Positions 21,154 to 31,757 are shown, numbered from the stretch's first letter. The stretch: DNA of 64,000 bases from Brevundimonas nasdae (GCF_016654005.1 NZ_JAEPWN010000009.1:1-64000), one strand, 5' to 3'. Made by a program: numbers and translations. Notes: generated from the sequence alone by a model not told the origin.

Positions 21154-21281
21154 CGCGTCTGTTCCACATTCTGAGAAGAACGCGTTTCAGACACAATCCA
21201 CACGAAAATATTGAACGTATGGCGAAGACGTGACGTTGGGCTGCTGGAGCGGGATAGGCTCCGGATAGGGAAACGTCTAAA

Positions 21282-21794
21282 ATGCGCGTTCAGATTGCTC
21301 TGATCTCCGCCGTCGCTTTGCTGGCGGCATGTTCCAACCCTGACAACAAGACCAAGACGGAAGGCGACGGCGCTGCTGCGCCTGCAGCCCCGGCTGCGGC
21401 GACCATGCCTGCGCCCAAGCCCGGTCTGTGGCAGCAGACGATTTCGGGCGGCGCCATGCCCGCCCCGACGACCGTCAAGATGTGCGTCGGCCCGACGGTG
21501 GAAGGCGAAAATCCCTTCAGCGCCCCGCAACCCGGCGTGGCGTGCAGCGAGAACAGCGTCAAGGCTGCACCAGGCGGCGCCGAGTTCCACTCGGTCTGCA
21601 ATGCGCAAGGCATGACCGTCACCTCGGACGGCAAGGTCTCCGGCAATATGGATTCCGCCTACAAGATCGACATCACGACCAAGACCGCCGGTCCTAATGT
21701 TCCGCCGCAGATGGCCGAGATGAAGATGACCATCGACGCCACGCGTCTGGGCGACTGCCCGGCGGGCACGGCGCCCGGCGCCGTCGTCCAGTAA
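21282..21794 (+). CDS. DUF3617 family lipoprotein
   Basis: A 170-residue protein with a lipobox LLAAC (lipidated Cys about residue 17) and an Ala/Pro-rich linker. The domain begins PKPGLWQQTISGG and has the paired cysteines of DUF3617 (MCVG, ACSEN, VCNAQG, DCPAG). It is an envelope protein of unknown function. A hairpin follows the stop codon, and a small gene converges from the other strand. Confidence 0.82.
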   Translation: MRVQIALISAVALLAACSNPDNKTKTEGDGAAAPAAPAAATMPAPKPGLWQQTISGGAMPAPTTVKMCVGPTVEGENPFSAPQPGVACSENSVKAAPGGAEFHSVCNAQGMTVTSDGKVSGNMDSAYKIDITTKTAGPNVPPQMAEMKMTIDATRLGDCPAGTAPGAVVQ

Positions 21795-21806
21795 GCCTGC
21801 TGAAAA

Positions 21807-21828
21807 GGGACGGTCGAAAGGCCGTCCC
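21807..21828. terminator. hairpin terminator after the DUF3617 gene
   Basis: A stem of GGGACGG paired with CCGTCCC around the loop TCGAAAGG, preceded by AAAA and followed by a short T-containing stretch. It sits between convergent genes. Confidence 0.55.
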
Positions 21829-21838
21829 GACTTTCCGC

Positions 21839-21958
21839 CTAACGCTGCTGTCGGCGTCTCCAGCGGCGCAATAGACGATAGGGGCTGGGTTGGCCCAGCA
21901 GATCCCACACAAAGGCGAGTATCAACAGGGCGACGATAAGGGCCGCAAGCGCGAGCAT
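21839..21958 (-). CDS. small membrane protein, 39 residues
   Basis: An ORF starting MLALAALIVALLILAFVW with a hydrophobic helix over residues 2-18, then a short loop (DLLGQPSPYR) and a strongly basic tail (LRRWRRRQQR). An AGGA site lies about eight bases before ATG 21958. The N-out, basic-in arrangement is that expected of a one-pass inner-membrane peptide. No family is recognised. Confidence 0.5.
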   Translation of the reverse strand: MLALAALIVALLILAFVWDLLGQPSPYRLLRRWRRRQQR

Positions 21959-22086
21959 GATTTAATCCTGAACAGGTCGCCTTGGGGAGAAGGCCGCGCA
22001 AGATAGCGCCGATATCTTACGCTGCGCCATCATGAAAATGCCTGCGGCGACTTGCGACTGTCATAGTCGCGCGCGACAACCACGAC

Positions 22087-24303
22087 ATGACTGACGCAGC
22101 GATCCATGACGCCACCCGTGGCGAGGAAGTCCCCGCCTCGCGCGCCCCGCAACTGGCGCTGAATGAAGAGCTGATCAACTCGCCCACGCGGTTCTTCAAC
22201 CGCGAAACCTCCTGGCTGGCGTTCAATGAGCGTGTGCTGGAAGAGGCGGCGAACCCGAACCACCCCTTGCTGGAACGCCTGCGCTTCCTGTCGATCTCGG
22301 CCAATAATCTGGACGAGTTCTTCATGACCCGGGTTGCGGGCCTGAAAGGGCAGTTGCGCGAGCGCGTGCGGGTTCTGTCCGCCGACGGCCTGACGCCTGC
22401 CGAACAGTTGGAGCAGATCAATGTCGCGGCCGGCGAGCTGATGGCTGAACAGCAGGTCCGCTGGCGTCAGCTGAAGAAGGAGCTGATCGGCGCCGGGATC
22501 GAGGTCGTCGACCGCCACCAGATCACCAAGACCGAGCGTGATCGGCTGGAGCCCGAGTTCCTGAACCAGTTGTTCGCGGTTCTGACGCCTCTGGCCATCG
22601 ACCCGGCGCACCCTTTCCCCTTCCTGCCCAATCTGGGTTTCTCGCTGGCGCTGAAGCTGAAGCGCAAGGGCGAGGCCAAGACCTTCTACGCGCTGGTGCC
22701 AGTGCCGACCCAGGTGCGCCGCTTCTGGGAATTGCCGACCGACGGCCGCTCCACGCCGGGCCGCAAGCGGTTCATCACGCTGGAAAACGTGCTGCTGCTG
22801 TTCATCGATCACCTGTTCCCGGGCTGCGAGGTTCTGGAAAAGGGGGTGCTGCGCCTGATCCGCGACAGCGATATCGAAATCGAGGAAGAGGCCGAGGACC
22901 TGGTTCTGGAGTTCGAAGAGGCGTTGAAACAGCGGCGTCTCGGATCGGTCGTGCGCGTCAAGATCGAGGCCTCCATGCCGGGCGACCTTCGCGACTTCAT
23001 CGTCGGCGAGCTTGAGGCCGCGCCGCAGGACGTTGTTCTGGTCGATGGGATGCTGGGTCTGGCGCAGTTGTCCGACCTGATCCCCGCCGGTCACCCAGAC
23101 CTGAAGTTCAAGGCCTATGAGCCGCGCTATCCTGAGAGGGTGCGCGACTTCGGCGGCGACATCTTCGCGGCGGTCCGTGAAAAGGACATGCTGATCCACC
23201 ACCCGTTCGAAAGCTTCGACGTGGTTGTGCAGTTCCTGCGTCAAGCCGCCCGCGATCCGAACGTGCTGGCCATCAAACAGACCCTGTATCGGACATCGAA
23301 AGACAGCCCCATCGTGGCCGCCCTGATCGAAGCGGCCGAGAATGGCAAGAACGTCACCGCTCTGGTTGAACTGAAGGCGCGGTTCGACGAAGAAGCCAAT
23401 CTGCGGTGGGCCCGGGCGATGGAGCGGGCGGGGGTCCACGTCGTCTTCGGCTTCGTGGAGTACAAGACCCACGCCAAGCTGAGCGTGGTGGTGCGACGCG
23501 AGGGCGAGGGCCTTCGCACCTATTGCCACTTCGGCACCGGCAACTATCACCCGGTCACGGCCAAGATTTACACCGACCTGTCGCTGTTCAGCTGCGACCC
23601 TGTTCTGAGCCGCGACGCCAGCCGGGTGTTCAACTACATCACCGGCTACGCCACGCCGGACGAACTGGAGGCGCTGGTCGTCTCGCCGCTGAACATGAAA
23701 TCCACTCTAATCGAACTGATCGGCAAGGAGATGTCGGCGGCGGCGATGGGCAAGCCCGCCGCCATCTGGGTCAAGCTGAACTCGCTGGTGGACCCCGAAA
23801 TCATCGACGCCCTGTACCGCGCCAGCCAATGGGGCGTGCGAATCGACCTGGTCGTGCGCGGCATCTGCTGCCTGCGTCCGGGCGTGACGGGTCTGTCGGA
23901 GAACATCCGGGTCAAGTCGATCGTCGGCCGATTCCTGGAGCACAGCCGCATCGTCTGCTTCGCTAACGGCAAGGATCTGCCGCACGACAAGGCCAAGGTT
24001 TTCATCTCGTCGGCCGACTGGATGACGCGCAATCTGGACCGTCGGGTCGAGGTGATGACGCCCATCCGCAACGCCACCGTCCATGATCAGGTGCTGGACC
24101 AGATCATGGTCGCCAATCTGAAGGACGACGCCCAAAGCTGGGTGCTGGACGCCGAGGGCCGTTACACCCGCGTGCAGCCCGCCGATCCTGAACGCCCCTT
24201 CTCGGCGCACAAGTATTTCATGACCAATCCCAGCCTGTCGGGCCGCGGCCGCAAGGTGAAGACCCTGCCTTCGGTCCTTCGCTATGAGCGTCCAGGCCGC
24301 TGA
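22087..24303 (+). CDS. ppk: polyphosphate kinase 1
   Basis: Makes inorganic polyphosphate from ATP. The length of 738 residues is normal. The N-domain begins [17 protein letters not shown] and contains [14 protein letters not shown]. The autophosphorylated histidine is H462 in [11 protein letters not shown], and the second conserved histidine is H633 in [16 protein letters not shown]. The stop codon overlaps the ppx start (TGATG), so ppk and ppx are translationally coupled and polyP synthesis and breakdown share one transcript. Confidence 0.97.
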   Translation: MTDAAIHDATRGEEVPASRAPQLALNEELINSPTRFFNRETSWLAFNERVLEEAANPNHPLLERLRFLSISANNLDEFFMTRVAGLKGQLRERVRVLSADGLTPAEQLEQINVAAGELMAEQQVRWRQLKKELIGAGIEVVDRHQITKTERDRLEPEFLNQLFAVLTPLAIDPAHPFPFLPNLGFSLALKLKRKGEAKTFYALVPVPTQVRRFWELPTDGRSTPGRKRFITLENVLLLFIDHLFPGCEVLEKGVLRLIRDSDIEIEEEAEDLVLEFEEALKQRRLGSVVRVKIEASMPGDLRDFIVGELEAAPQDVVLVDGMLGLAQLSDLIPAGHPDLKFKAYEPRYPERVRDFGGDIFAAVREKDMLIHHPFESFDVVVQFLRQAARDPNVLAIKQTLYRTSKDSPIVAALIEAAENGKNVTALVELKARFDEEANLRWARAMERAGVHVVFGFVEYKTHAKLSVVVRREGEGLRTYCHFGTGNYHPVTAKIYTDLSLFSCDPVLSRDASRVFNYITGYATPDELEALVVSPLNMKSTLIELIGKEMSAAAMGKPAAIWVKLNSLVDPEIIDALYRASQWGVRIDLVVRGICCLRPGVTGLSENIRVKSIVGRFLEHSRIVCFANGKDLPHDKAKVFISSADWMTRNLDRRVEVMTPIRNATVHDQVLDQIMVANLKDDAQSWVLDAEGRYTRVQPADPERPFSAHKYFMTNPSLSGRGRKVKTLPSVLRYERPGR

Positions 24304-25790
24304 TGCCGGATATCGAACTCCCAGGCCGTGAGATCGCGGCCATCGACATCGGCTCCAACTCGGTTCGCCTGGTGCTGTACCGGCTGGAAGGCCGGGCGAT
24401 CTGGACCGTATTCAACGAGAAGGTTCTGGCCGGTCTGGGCCGCGACCTGCCGACCACGGGCAAGCTGTCGCGCGAAGGCGTGACAATGGCGATGACGGCC
24501 CTGCGCCGCTTCGCCGCTGTCCTCGAGGGCGTTCGTCCCCACACCACCCTTATCGCCGCCACCGCCGCCGTGCGCGAGGCCAAGGACGGCCCAGACTTCT
24601 GCCGGCGCGTAGCCGAAGAGACCGGCCTGGTCATCCGCGTGTTGTCGGGCGAGGAAGAGGCCAAATACGCCGCCATGGGGGTTCTGGCCGGGGCGCCCAG
24701 CGCGCACGGTGTTTCCGCCGACATGGGCGGGACCAGTTTGGAACTGACGCGTCTGAACGGCCACGGCGTCGAACATGGCATGACCCTGCCGCTGGGGCCA
24801 TTCGCCTTGGCCGAGGGAAAGGGTTTCGACGGCGCCCGCATCAAGGCCCGGATCGACGAACGACTTAGGCCGGTCGCCAGCCAGTTCCGCTCGGATCGGC
24901 TTTACGCCGTCGGCGGCGCCTGGCGCACCCTGGCCCAGGTGCAGATGTCGCTGAAATCCTATCCGCTAAAAGTCGTGCATCAGTACGAAATGTCGGCGGA
25001 AGATGCACTGGAGACAGCGCGGCTGGTCGCCCAGCAATCGGCGGCGGGCTTGGCGAAACTACCCGGCGTCTCCAAGAAACGCGCCGAGACCCTGCCCTAC
25101 GCCGGCCTGGTGTTGGAAGGCCTAATCAACAATCTGGGCCTGAAGACCATCGAGATGTCCGCCTGGGGCGTCCGCGAAGGTCTGTTGTTCGAGACCCTTG
25201 ATGAGACCGTGCGAACGGCGGACCCGCTGTTGGCAGGCTGTGCGGCGCTTGGCGGGCGTCAGGGCATTGACCCCGCGCTGCCCGGCGCCCTGACCCGCTG
25301 GATCGCCGACATCGTCGCCGCCCTGCCCTCCGCCTTCGGCGAAATCCGCGATGAGGTGCTGACCCGCGCCGCCTGCCGTCTGGCCGATCTGGGCGCCCGA
25401 CTGCATCCCGACCACCGGCTGGAGCTGGTGTTCGACCAAGTTCTGCGTGCGCCCGTCGCAGGCATCAGCCACGCTGAACGCGCCTTTCTGGCCAGTGTGA
25501 TGAACGCCCGCTATGGCGGCGGATCCGCCACGCCCCAGCCCGATGCGGTCAATCGCCTGCTGAGCGATGACGCCCGACGCCGCGCACGGGCGCTGGGTCT
25601 GGCGATCCGGCTGGCCTGTGATCTGTCGGGCCGTTCCGCCCAGTTGCTGAACAACGCGGCGGCGCGGGTGAAGGGCGGCGACCTGCGCCTGACGGCGGAA
25701 CACGGCTATGACGACGTGCTGCTGGGCGAACAGACGAAAAAGCGCGCAAAGGCCTTGGCCGAGGCCATGGGACTGGGTCTGTCGATCTAG
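24303..25790 (+). CDS. ppx: Ppx/GppA phosphatase (exopolyphosphatase)
   Basis: Releases phosphate from polyphosphate ends or hydrolyses pppGpp. The actin-like fold begins AAIDIGSNSVRLVLY, with AATAAVREAKDG, the GEEEAKYAA catalytic glutamate region and SADMGGTSLEL. The protein has 495 residues, with an HD-like C-terminal helical domain. It starts within the ppk stop codon. Whether it acts mainly on polyP or pppGpp cannot be told from sequence; coupling with ppk favours polyP. Confidence 0.93.
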   Translation: MPDIELPGREIAAIDIGSNSVRLVLYRLEGRAIWTVFNEKVLAGLGRDLPTTGKLSREGVTMAMTALRRFAAVLEGVRPHTTLIAATAAVREAKDGPDFCRRVAEETGLVIRVLSGEEEAKYAAMGVLAGAPSAHGVSADMGGTSLELTRLNGHGVEHGMTLPLGPFALAEGKGFDGARIKARIDERLRPVASQFRSDRLYAVGGAWRTLAQVQMSLKSYPLKVVHQYEMSAEDALETARLVAQQSAAGLAKLPGVSKKRAETLPYAGLVLEGLINNLGLKTIEMSAWGVREGLLFETLDETVRTADPLLAGCAALGGRQGIDPALPGALTRWIADIVAALPSAFGEIRDEVLTRAACRLADLGARLHPDHRLELVFDQVLRAPVAGISHAERAFLASVMNARYGGGSATPQPDAVNRLLSDDARRRARALGLAIRLACDLSGRSAQLLNNAAARVKGGDLRLTAEHGYDDVLLGEQTKKRAKALAEAMGLGLSI

Positions 25791-25840
25791 ACAGACCCAC
25801 AGACAAGGGTCAGCCTGTCTCGGACAATAGGGAGGCGATC

Positions 25841-26206
25841 ATGCCCGTAACCGGAATCGGCGGCTTCTTTTTTCGCGCGCAGGACCCGCAGGCCCTTGCC
25901 GCCTGGTATCTGAAACATCTGGGCGTCGGCGCGCCCGAAGGTCAATTCCTGTGGGACCAGCAGGCGGGCCCCACCGTCTTTTCGCCCTTCCCGCAGACCA
26001 CCGACTATTTCGCAGCCGAGAAGGGCTGGATGCTGAACCTGCGCGTCGAAGGTCTGGACGACCTGCTGACCGCGCTTAGAGCCGCTGGAATAGAGGTCAT
26101 CACCAAGGACGAATGGGACGCCACGCCCGAAATCGGTCGTTTCGCCCGCATCCATGACCCGGAAGGCAACCCCATCGAACTGTGGCAGCCGCCCCGCGAA
26201 AACTAG
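25841..26206 (+). CDS. VOC family (glyoxalase/bleomycin-resistance fold) protein
   Basis: A 121-residue single-domain VOC protein starting MPVTGIGGFFFRAQDPQALAAW. The C-terminal DPEGNPIELWQPP is the usual metal-ligand glutamate strand. It may be a small-molecule lyase or binding protein; the substrate is not known. Its stop codon overlaps the convergent rnd gene. Confidence 0.88.
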   Translation: MPVTGIGGFFFRAQDPQALAAWYLKHLGVGAPEGQFLWDQQAGPTVFSPFPQTTDYFAAEKGWMLNLRVEGLDDLLTALRAAGIEVITKDEWDATPEIGRFARIHDPEGNPIELWQPPREN

Positions 26207-27354
26207 CCTTCGATTTCCACGACCTCGACGCGCGATCCGCTGAGGACCAGGGCGATTTCGCCGCGCTTCAGCTTCAAGGCGTCCTCACCGAACAACTGAC
26301 GGCGCCAGCCCTTCATGGCCTCAACATCGGCGTCGTCGCTGATGGCGATCTTCTCCAGATCGGCCGATGTGGCGATCAGCTTGGAGGCCACGCCCGCATT
26401 GTCGCTCTTGGCCTTCAGCAACACCTTCAGCAGTTCGACCACCGACGGCGGCGCGGGCTGACGGTGGGCCGGGCGCTCCATTTCCGGGGCATGCGCCTCA
26501 GGATCAGCCAGGACACGCTTCAGCTCTTCGGCCAGCTCCAGGCCCAGGCGCGATCCGCCAAAACCCTTCGGCACCGAACGCAGACGGTTGAAGGCCTCGG
26601 TGTCGGTCGGCGTCTGCTGGGCGATCTCGTCGATGCCCTCGTCCTTAAGGATGCGGCCGCGCGGTTGGTCACGCTCCTGCGCGGCGCGTTCGCGCCAGAC
26701 GGCGACAGCCTTGAACGCAGCCAGATACTTGGCCGAGAACTTCTTGGGCTTCAGACGCTTCCACGCGTTCTCGGGATTGGTGTCATAGATGGCCGGATCG
26801 ACCAGACCTTCCATCTCGGTCGTCACCCAGTCCAGACGCCCCTCCTTGGCCAGCCGATCGCGCAGCTTGGGATAAAGGGCCGCCAGATGGGTCACGTCGC
26901 CCAGGGCATAGACCAGTTGGCTTTCCGACAACGGGCGACGGCCCCAGTCGGTGAAGCGGCTGCCCTTGTCCACCTCGATGCGCAGCATCTGACGAACCAG
27001 CGAATCATAGGCCACCTGTTCGCCGAAGCCCGCCGCCATGGCCGCAACCTGGGTGTCGAACATGGGCTTGGGCATGGCGCCCAGACGCACGAAGATTTCA
27101 ACATCCTGTCTGCAGGCGTGAAAGACCTTCACGATCTTCTCGTCACGCAGCAGGTTCAGGAAGGGCTCAAGATCCAGGCCCTCGGCCATCGGATCAATGA
27201 TTCCGGCATGTTCGCTGGACGCCGCCTGAATCAGGCACAGGCGCGGCCAATAGGTCGTCTCCCGCATGAACTCGGTGTCGACCGTAATGAACGGGGCGGC
27301 GGACAGGCGGGCGCAGAACTCGGCCAGCGCCTCATTGGTGGTGATTGGCGTCAT
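26203..27354 (-). CDS. rnd: ribonuclease D
   Basis: A 3' to 5' exonuclease that trims tRNA and other stable RNA precursors. The 383-residue protein has the DEDDy motifs: TVDTEFMRE (Exo I), VFHACRQDVEIF (Exo II) and YALGDVTHLAALYPKL (Exo III with Tyr). One HRDC domain follows at about 205-290. It is divergent from purM, with 79 bases between. Confidence 0.95.
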   Translation of the reverse strand: MTPITTNEALAEFCARLSAAPFITVDTEFMRETTYWPRLCLIQAASSEHAGIIDPMAEGLDLEPFLNLLRDEKIVKVFHACRQDVEIFVRLGAMPKPMFDTQVAAMAAGFGEQVAYDSLVRQMLRIEVDKGSRFTDWGRRPLSESQLVYALGDVTHLAALYPKLRDRLAKEGRLDWVTTEMEGLVDPAIYDTNPENAWKRLKPKKFSAKYLAAFKAVAVWRERAAQERDQPRGRILKDEGIDEIAQQTPTDTEAFNRLRSVPKGFGGSRLGLELAEELKRVLADPEAHAPEMERPAHRQPAPPSVVELLKVLLKAKSDNAGVASKLIATSADLEKIAISDDADVEAMKGWRRQLFGEDALKLKRGEIALVLSGSRVEVVEIEG

Positions 27355-27433
27355 TCCGGTGCTATAGCCCCGCGCAACCTACCTGTGGCAAGAGCCGCGC
27401 TGCATTTCCGCCCCGATTCAGGCCCTGAAAACC

Positions 27434-28471
27434 ATGAGCGACACCCAAAAGCCTCTCGAAAACGGCCTGACCTACGCCGACGCGGGCGTGGACATCGACG
27501 CAGGCGAGTTGCTGGTCGAACACATCAAGCCCCTGGCCAAGTCCACGGCGCGCCCCGGATCGGAGCCCTCGCTGGGCGGTTTCGGCGCCCTGTTCGACCT
27601 GAAGGCCGCCGGTTTTGAAGACCCGCTGATCGTCAGCACCACGGACGGCGTCGGCACCAAGCTGAAAATCGCCATCGAGACCGGCCGCCATGACGGCGTC
27701 GGCGTCGACCTGGTCGCCATGTGCGTCAACGACCTGCTGGCCCAGGGCGCCGAGCCGCTGCTGTTCCTCGACTATTACGCCACGGGCCGCCTTGAGATCG
27801 ACGCCGCCCGCCGCGTGGTCGCAGGCATCGCCGAGGGCTGCCGTCAGGCTGGCGCGGCTCTGGTCGGGGGCGAGACCGCCGAAATGCCGGGCATGTACAC
27901 CGAAGGCGACTATGACCTGGCGGGCTTCAGCCTGGGCGCCGTCGAGCGCGGCCACGCCCTGCCCTATCTGGATCGTCAGGCGGCGGGCGACGTGATCATC
28001 GGCCTGGCCTCCACCGGCCCGCACTCCAACGGCTATTCGCTGGTGCGCAAGGTGGTCGAGAAATCCGGTCTGGCCTGGGGCGATGACGCGCCCTTCGCCA
28101 AGGACCGCTCGCTGGCGCAGGCCCTGATGGAGCCGACCCGCATCTATGTGAAGCCGGTCCTGCCGCTGATGAAGGCCGGTCTGGTCAAGGGTGCGGCCCA
28201 CATCACGGGCGGCGGCCTGATCGAAAACCCGCCGCGCTGCATCGCCGACGGTCTGCAGGCGGCGTTCGACTGGGATTCGTGGCCCATGCCCGCCGTCTTC
28301 CAGTGGCTGGCCGAAACCGGCGGCATCAGCGACCACGAAATGCGCCGCACCTTCAACTGCGGCGTCGGCTTCATCCTGATCGTCGCGCCCGAGAACGCAG
28401 AACCCGTTCTGGCCGCCCTGCTGAACGCCGGCGAAGTCGCCTTCGTCTGCGGACAACTGGAAGCCGCCTGA
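27434..28471 (+). CDS. purM: phosphoribosylformylglycinamidine cyclo-ligase
   Basis: AIR synthetase, the fifth step of purine synthesis. The 345 residues show [13 protein letters not shown] near the start, [45 protein letters not shown] and [13 protein letters not shown]. purN follows four bases after its stop, the standard pairing. Confidence 0.97.
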   Translation: MSDTQKPLENGLTYADAGVDIDAGELLVEHIKPLAKSTARPGSEPSLGGFGALFDLKAAGFEDPLIVSTTDGVGTKLKIAIETGRHDGVGVDLVAMCVNDLLAQGAEPLLFLDYYATGRLEIDAARRVVAGIAEGCRQAGAALVGGETAEMPGMYTEGDYDLAGFSLGAVERGHALPYLDRQAAGDVIIGLASTGPHSNGYSLVRKVVEKSGLAWGDDAPFAKDRSLAQALMEPTRIYVKPVLPLMKAGLVKGAAHITGGGLIENPPRCIADGLQAAFDWDSWPMPAVFQWLAETGGISDHEMRRTFNCGVGFILIVAPENAEPVLAALLNAGEVAFVCGQLEAA

Positions 28472-28475
28472 TCCG

Positions 28476-29060
28476 ATGAAAACACGCGTCGCCGTCCTGA
28501 TATCGGGGACTGGCTCCAACATGGCCGCCCTGATCGACGCTGCGAAAGCGCCTGCCTGCGCTTATGAGGTCGTGCTGGTGCTCTCGAATATCGAGGGTGC
28601 GGGCGGGTTGGCCCTGGCCGAAGACGCGGGCGTCAGGACGGCGACCATCGCCCACAAACCCTTCGGCAAGGACCGTGAGGCGCATGAGAAGGCGGTGGAT
28701 CAGGCGCTGCGCGGCGCCGGGGTCGAGGTGATCGCCCTGGCGGGCTATATGCGCGTGCTGACGCCCTGGCTTGTCGGTGGGTGGCGCGGGCGGATGCTGA
28801 ACATTCACCCCAGCCTGCTGCCTCTATACCCCGGCCTGGACACCCATGCGCGCGCCATCGCGGCTGGAGACGCCGAAGCGGGCTGCACCGTGCATCTGGT
28901 GACCGAGGGTGTCGATGAAGGCCCCGTCCTGGGTCAGGCGCGCGTGCCGATCCTGCGGGGCGATACGCCCGCCCTGCTGGCTGAGCGGGTCAAGACCGCC
29001 GAACACAGGCTTTATCCGCAACAGTTGGGCGTTTTCTGCCGGGGTCTGGAGCGCGCCTGA
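28476..29060 (+). CDS. purN: phosphoribosylglycinamide formyltransferase
   Basis: Transfers formyl from 10-formyl-THF to GAR in purine synthesis. The 194-residue protein begins TRVAVLISGTGSNMAALID. The catalytic segment is present: MLNIHPSLLPLYPGLDTH with its histidine, and CTVHLVTEGVDEGPVLGQ with the conserved aspartate. It is cotranscribed with purM. Confidence 0.96.
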   Translation: MKTRVAVLISGTGSNMAALIDAAKAPACAYEVVLVLSNIEGAGGLALAEDAGVRTATIAHKPFGKDREAHEKAVDQALRGAGVEVIALAGYMRVLTPWLVGGWRGRMLNIHPSLLPLYPGLDTHARAIAAGDAEAGCTVHLVTEGVDEGPVLGQARVPILRGDTPALLAERVKTAEHRLYPQQLGVFCRGLERA

Positions 29061-29147
29061 ACGCGCCCTATATTACCAAATCTTAATGCGACAGCCTGTC
29101 GCACCGGCGCGAAGGTGCCGCCCAATAGAAACAGGATCTGTCCCTAA

Positions 29148-31202
29148 ATGAATCGCATTCGTCTGATGGCCGCCTGCTCGGCCTGCATCGTGGTCGCCCT
29201 GACGGGCGGCGGTGCTTCGGCTCAGGAACATTCGCATGGCGGCGCGGGCGCCCATTCGCCCTTCGGAGCCTGGGGCTTTGACCTGGCAGGCCGCGACACG
29301 GCGGTGAAGCCCGGCGACGATTTCAACGAATATGCGAACGGGACCTATCTGCGGACGACGGAAATCCCTGCCGACAAGGCCCGCTTCGGCCCGTTCGACG
29401 TCCTGTATGAGAACGCCCAGTCGCAGCTGAAATCCATCATCGAGACCAGCGCCGCCAATCCGACGAACGACAACGCCCGCAAGGTCGGCGCCCTGTACGC
29501 CAGCTTCATGGACGAAGCCCGCGTCGAGCAACTGGGCGCCCAGCCGCTGGCCGCTGATCTGGCCGCGATCAAGGCCGTGACCGATCGTTCGGGCGTCGCG
29601 CGTCTGATGGGCCAGTCGCATTCGAAGTTCGGCGGCTCTTTGTTTGGCGTCGACGTGTTCGAAGACCTGCAGAATCCGGACCTGAACTCGGCCTATCTGG
29701 GTCAGGGCGGCCTGGGCCTGCCGGACCGCGACTATTATCTGAAGCCTGATTTCGCCAGCCAGCGCGAAGCCTATCTGGCCTATCTGACCCGCACCCTGAC
29801 CGCCATCGGCTGGACCGATCCGGCCAAGTCCGCCGCCGACATCCTGGCCTTCGAAACCAAGGTCGCTGAGAAGCACTGGACCACGGTCGAACGTCGCCAG
29901 ATCGACAAGATCTACAACCCGACCAAGGTTGCAGACCTGGCGACCCAGGCCCCCGGCTTTGATTGGGCCGCCTTCCTGGACGGCGCCCAGATCGCAAACG
30001 TCGACACTTTGGTGGTGATGGAGAACACCGCCATTCCGGGCATCGCCCAGGTGTTCGCCGACACGCCGGTCGAAACCCTTAAGGCCTGGCAGGCCTCGCA
30101 ACTGGCCGATCAGGCCGCGCCTTACCTGTCCAAGGCCTTCGTGGATTCGCGCTTCGAGTTCCGCGGCAAGACCCTGCGCGGCCAGCCGGAGAACCGTCCG
30201 CGCTGGAACCGCGGCGTGGCCCTGGTCGACGGCCAGCTGGGCGAGGTGCTGGCCCAAGAATATGTGCGCCTGCACTTCCCCGCCTCGTCCAAGGCCCAGA
30301 TGGAGACGCTGGTCGGCAACATCAGCGCCGCCATGACCGAGCGCCTGAAGAACCTGGACTGGATGAGCGAGGCCACGCGCCAGCAGGCCCTCTACAAGAT
30401 GTCCAAGTTCGGCGTGAAGATCGGCTATCCCGACAAGTGGCGCAGCTATGACGGTCTGGAGCTGACCGCCAACGACCTCTACGGCAATGTCGAACGTTCC
30501 TGCGCCTTCGAATGGGCCTTCAAGCGCGCCAAGATCGGCAAGCCGGTCGATCCGCTGGAATGGGGCATGACGCCCCAGACGGTGAACGCCTATTACAACC
30601 CGCCGCGCAACGAGATCGTCTTCCCGGCCGCCATCCTGCAGGCGCCCTTCTTCGACCCGAACGCGGACGCAGCGGTCAACTATGGCGGCATCGGCGCGGT
30701 CATCGGCCACGAGATCACCCACGGCTTCGACGATCAGGGCCGCAAGTCCGACGGCGATGGCGTGCTGCGCGACTGGTGGACGCCGGAAGACGCCGCCCGC
30801 TTCGAAGAACGCGCCAAGGTGCTGGGCGCCATCTATGACTCGCTGGAGCCCCTGCCCGGCATGCACGTCAACGGCGAGCTGACCATGGGCGAGAACATCG
30901 CCGACCTGGGTGGACTGCTGCTGGCGCTGGACGCCTATCACAAGTCCCTGAACGGCCAGCCCGCGCCCGTGATCGATGGCCTGACCGGCGATCAACGCGT
31001 CTTCCTGGGCTGGGCGCAGGTCTGGCGCGAGAAATCGCGCGAGGCGGCGCTGAAGGAGCAGCTGACCACCGACCCGCACTCGCCGGGCGCCGTGCGTGCC
31101 GCCACCTCGCCGCGCAACATCGACGCCTGGTACGCCGCCTTCGGCGTCTCGCCGGATCAGAAGGAGTTCATCGCTCCCGAGGCCCGCGCGCGCATCTGGT
31201 AA
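29148..31202 (+). CDS. M13 family (PepO/neprilysin-like) zinc metallopeptidase
   Basis: A 684-residue exported endopeptidase that cleaves short peptides. The signal peptide runs to about residue 25. The M13 N-domain (KPGDDFNEYANGTYLRTTEIP) is followed by the catalytic HEITH at H521-H525 and the GENIADLGG motif carrying the third ligand. The C-terminal AFGVSPDQKEF and ARIW fit the family. A strong terminator follows. Confidence 0.93.
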   Translation: MNRIRLMAACSACIVVALTGGGASAQEHSHGGAGAHSPFGAWGFDLAGRDTAVKPGDDFNEYANGTYLRTTEIPADKARFGPFDVLYENAQSQLKSIIETSAANPTNDNARKVGALYASFMDEARVEQLGAQPLAADLAAIKAVTDRSGVARLMGQSHSKFGGSLFGVDVFEDLQNPDLNSAYLGQGGLGLPDRDYYLKPDFASQREAYLAYLTRTLTAIGWTDPAKSAADILAFETKVAEKHWTTVERRQIDKIYNPTKVADLATQAPGFDWAAFLDGAQIANVDTLVVMENTAIPGIAQVFADTPVETLKAWQASQLADQAAPYLSKAFVDSRFEFRGKTLRGQPENRPRWNRGVALVDGQLGEVLAQEYVRLHFPASSKAQMETLVGNISAAMTERLKNLDWMSEATRQQALYKMSKFGVKIGYPDKWRSYDGLELTANDLYGNVERSCAFEWAFKRAKIGKPVDPLEWGMTPQTVNAYYNPPRNEIVFPAAILQAPFFDPNADAAVNYGGIGAVIGHEITHGFDDQGRKSDGDGVLRDWWTPEDAARFEERAKVLGAIYDSLEPLPGMHVNGELTMGENIADLGGLLLALDAYHKSLNGQPAPVIDGLTGDQRVFLGWAQVWREKSREAALKEQLTTDPHSPGAVRAATSPRNIDAWYAAFGVSPDQKEFIAPEARARIW

Positions 31203-31227
31203 GGCGATACGGCCACAAAACGACAGC

Positions 31228-31263
31228 GGCCCCGGAGAGCGATCTCCGGGGCCGTTTTCTTTG
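31228..31263 (+). terminator. rho-independent terminator of the M13 peptidase gene
   Basis: A perfect 12-bp stem, CGGCCCCGGAGA, with loop GCGA and closing TCTCCGGGGCCG, then TTTTCTTT. Confidence 0.9.
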
Positions 31264-31279
31264 GCTGGCGCAGCACAAA

Positions 31280-31312
31280 GAAAAACGGCCGGACCATCGC
31301 TGGCCCAGCCGT
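31280..31312 (-). terminator. rho-independent terminator of ndk
   Basis: On the minus strand, an 11-bp stem starts CGGCTGGGCCA, has loop GCGA, and closes TGGTCCGGCCG with two G-T pairs, then TTTTTCTTT. It faces the M13 terminator. Confidence 0.85.
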
Positions 31313-31337
31313 TTCAGCAGTTCAAGCCGATCAGGGC

Positions 31338-31757
31338 TTAGCCGACGATCTGGTCGTCAGTGAAGAACTGGGCGATTTCGATGCCGGCGTTTTCCAGCGA
31401 GTCCGAACCGTGGACCGAGTTTTCGCCGATCGACAGGGCGAACAGCTTGCGGATCGTGCCTTCAGCAGCGTCGTTCGGGTTGGTGGCGCCCATGACTTCG
31501 CGGTACTTGGCGACGGCGCCTTCGGCTTCCAGAACCTGGACGACGACCGGCTCGGCGATCATTTGCGAGACCAGTTCGCCGTAGAAGGGACGCTCGGCGT
31601 GCACTTCGTAGAATTTCTTGGCTTGGGCTTCGGTCAGCTTGATGCGGCGCTGAGCGACGATGCGCAGGCCAGCGGTTTCGATGACAGCGTTGATCGCGCC
31701 GGTCAGGTTGCGGCGCGTCGCGTCAGGCTTGATGATCGAGAAAGTGCGTTCGGTCAT
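31338..31757 (-). CDS. ndk: nucleoside diphosphate kinase
   Basis: Moves the terminal phosphate of ATP onto other NDPs through a phosphohistidine. The 139-residue protein begins [17 protein letters not shown] at ATG 31757; the longer in-frame extension is not family-like. The catalytic histidine is in [20 protein letters not shown]. Confidence 0.97.
   Translation of the reverse strand: MTERTFSIIKPDATRRNLTGAINAVIETAGLRIVAQRRIKLTEAQAKKFYEVHAERPFYGELVSQMIAEPVVVQVLEAEGAVAKYREVMGATNPNDAAEGTIRKLFALSIGENSVHGSDSLENAGIEIAQFFTDDQIVG

Noticed and set aside
29073..31079. 668-residue antisense ORF across the M13 peptidase gene
   Set aside because: Shadow of a well-supported coding gene.
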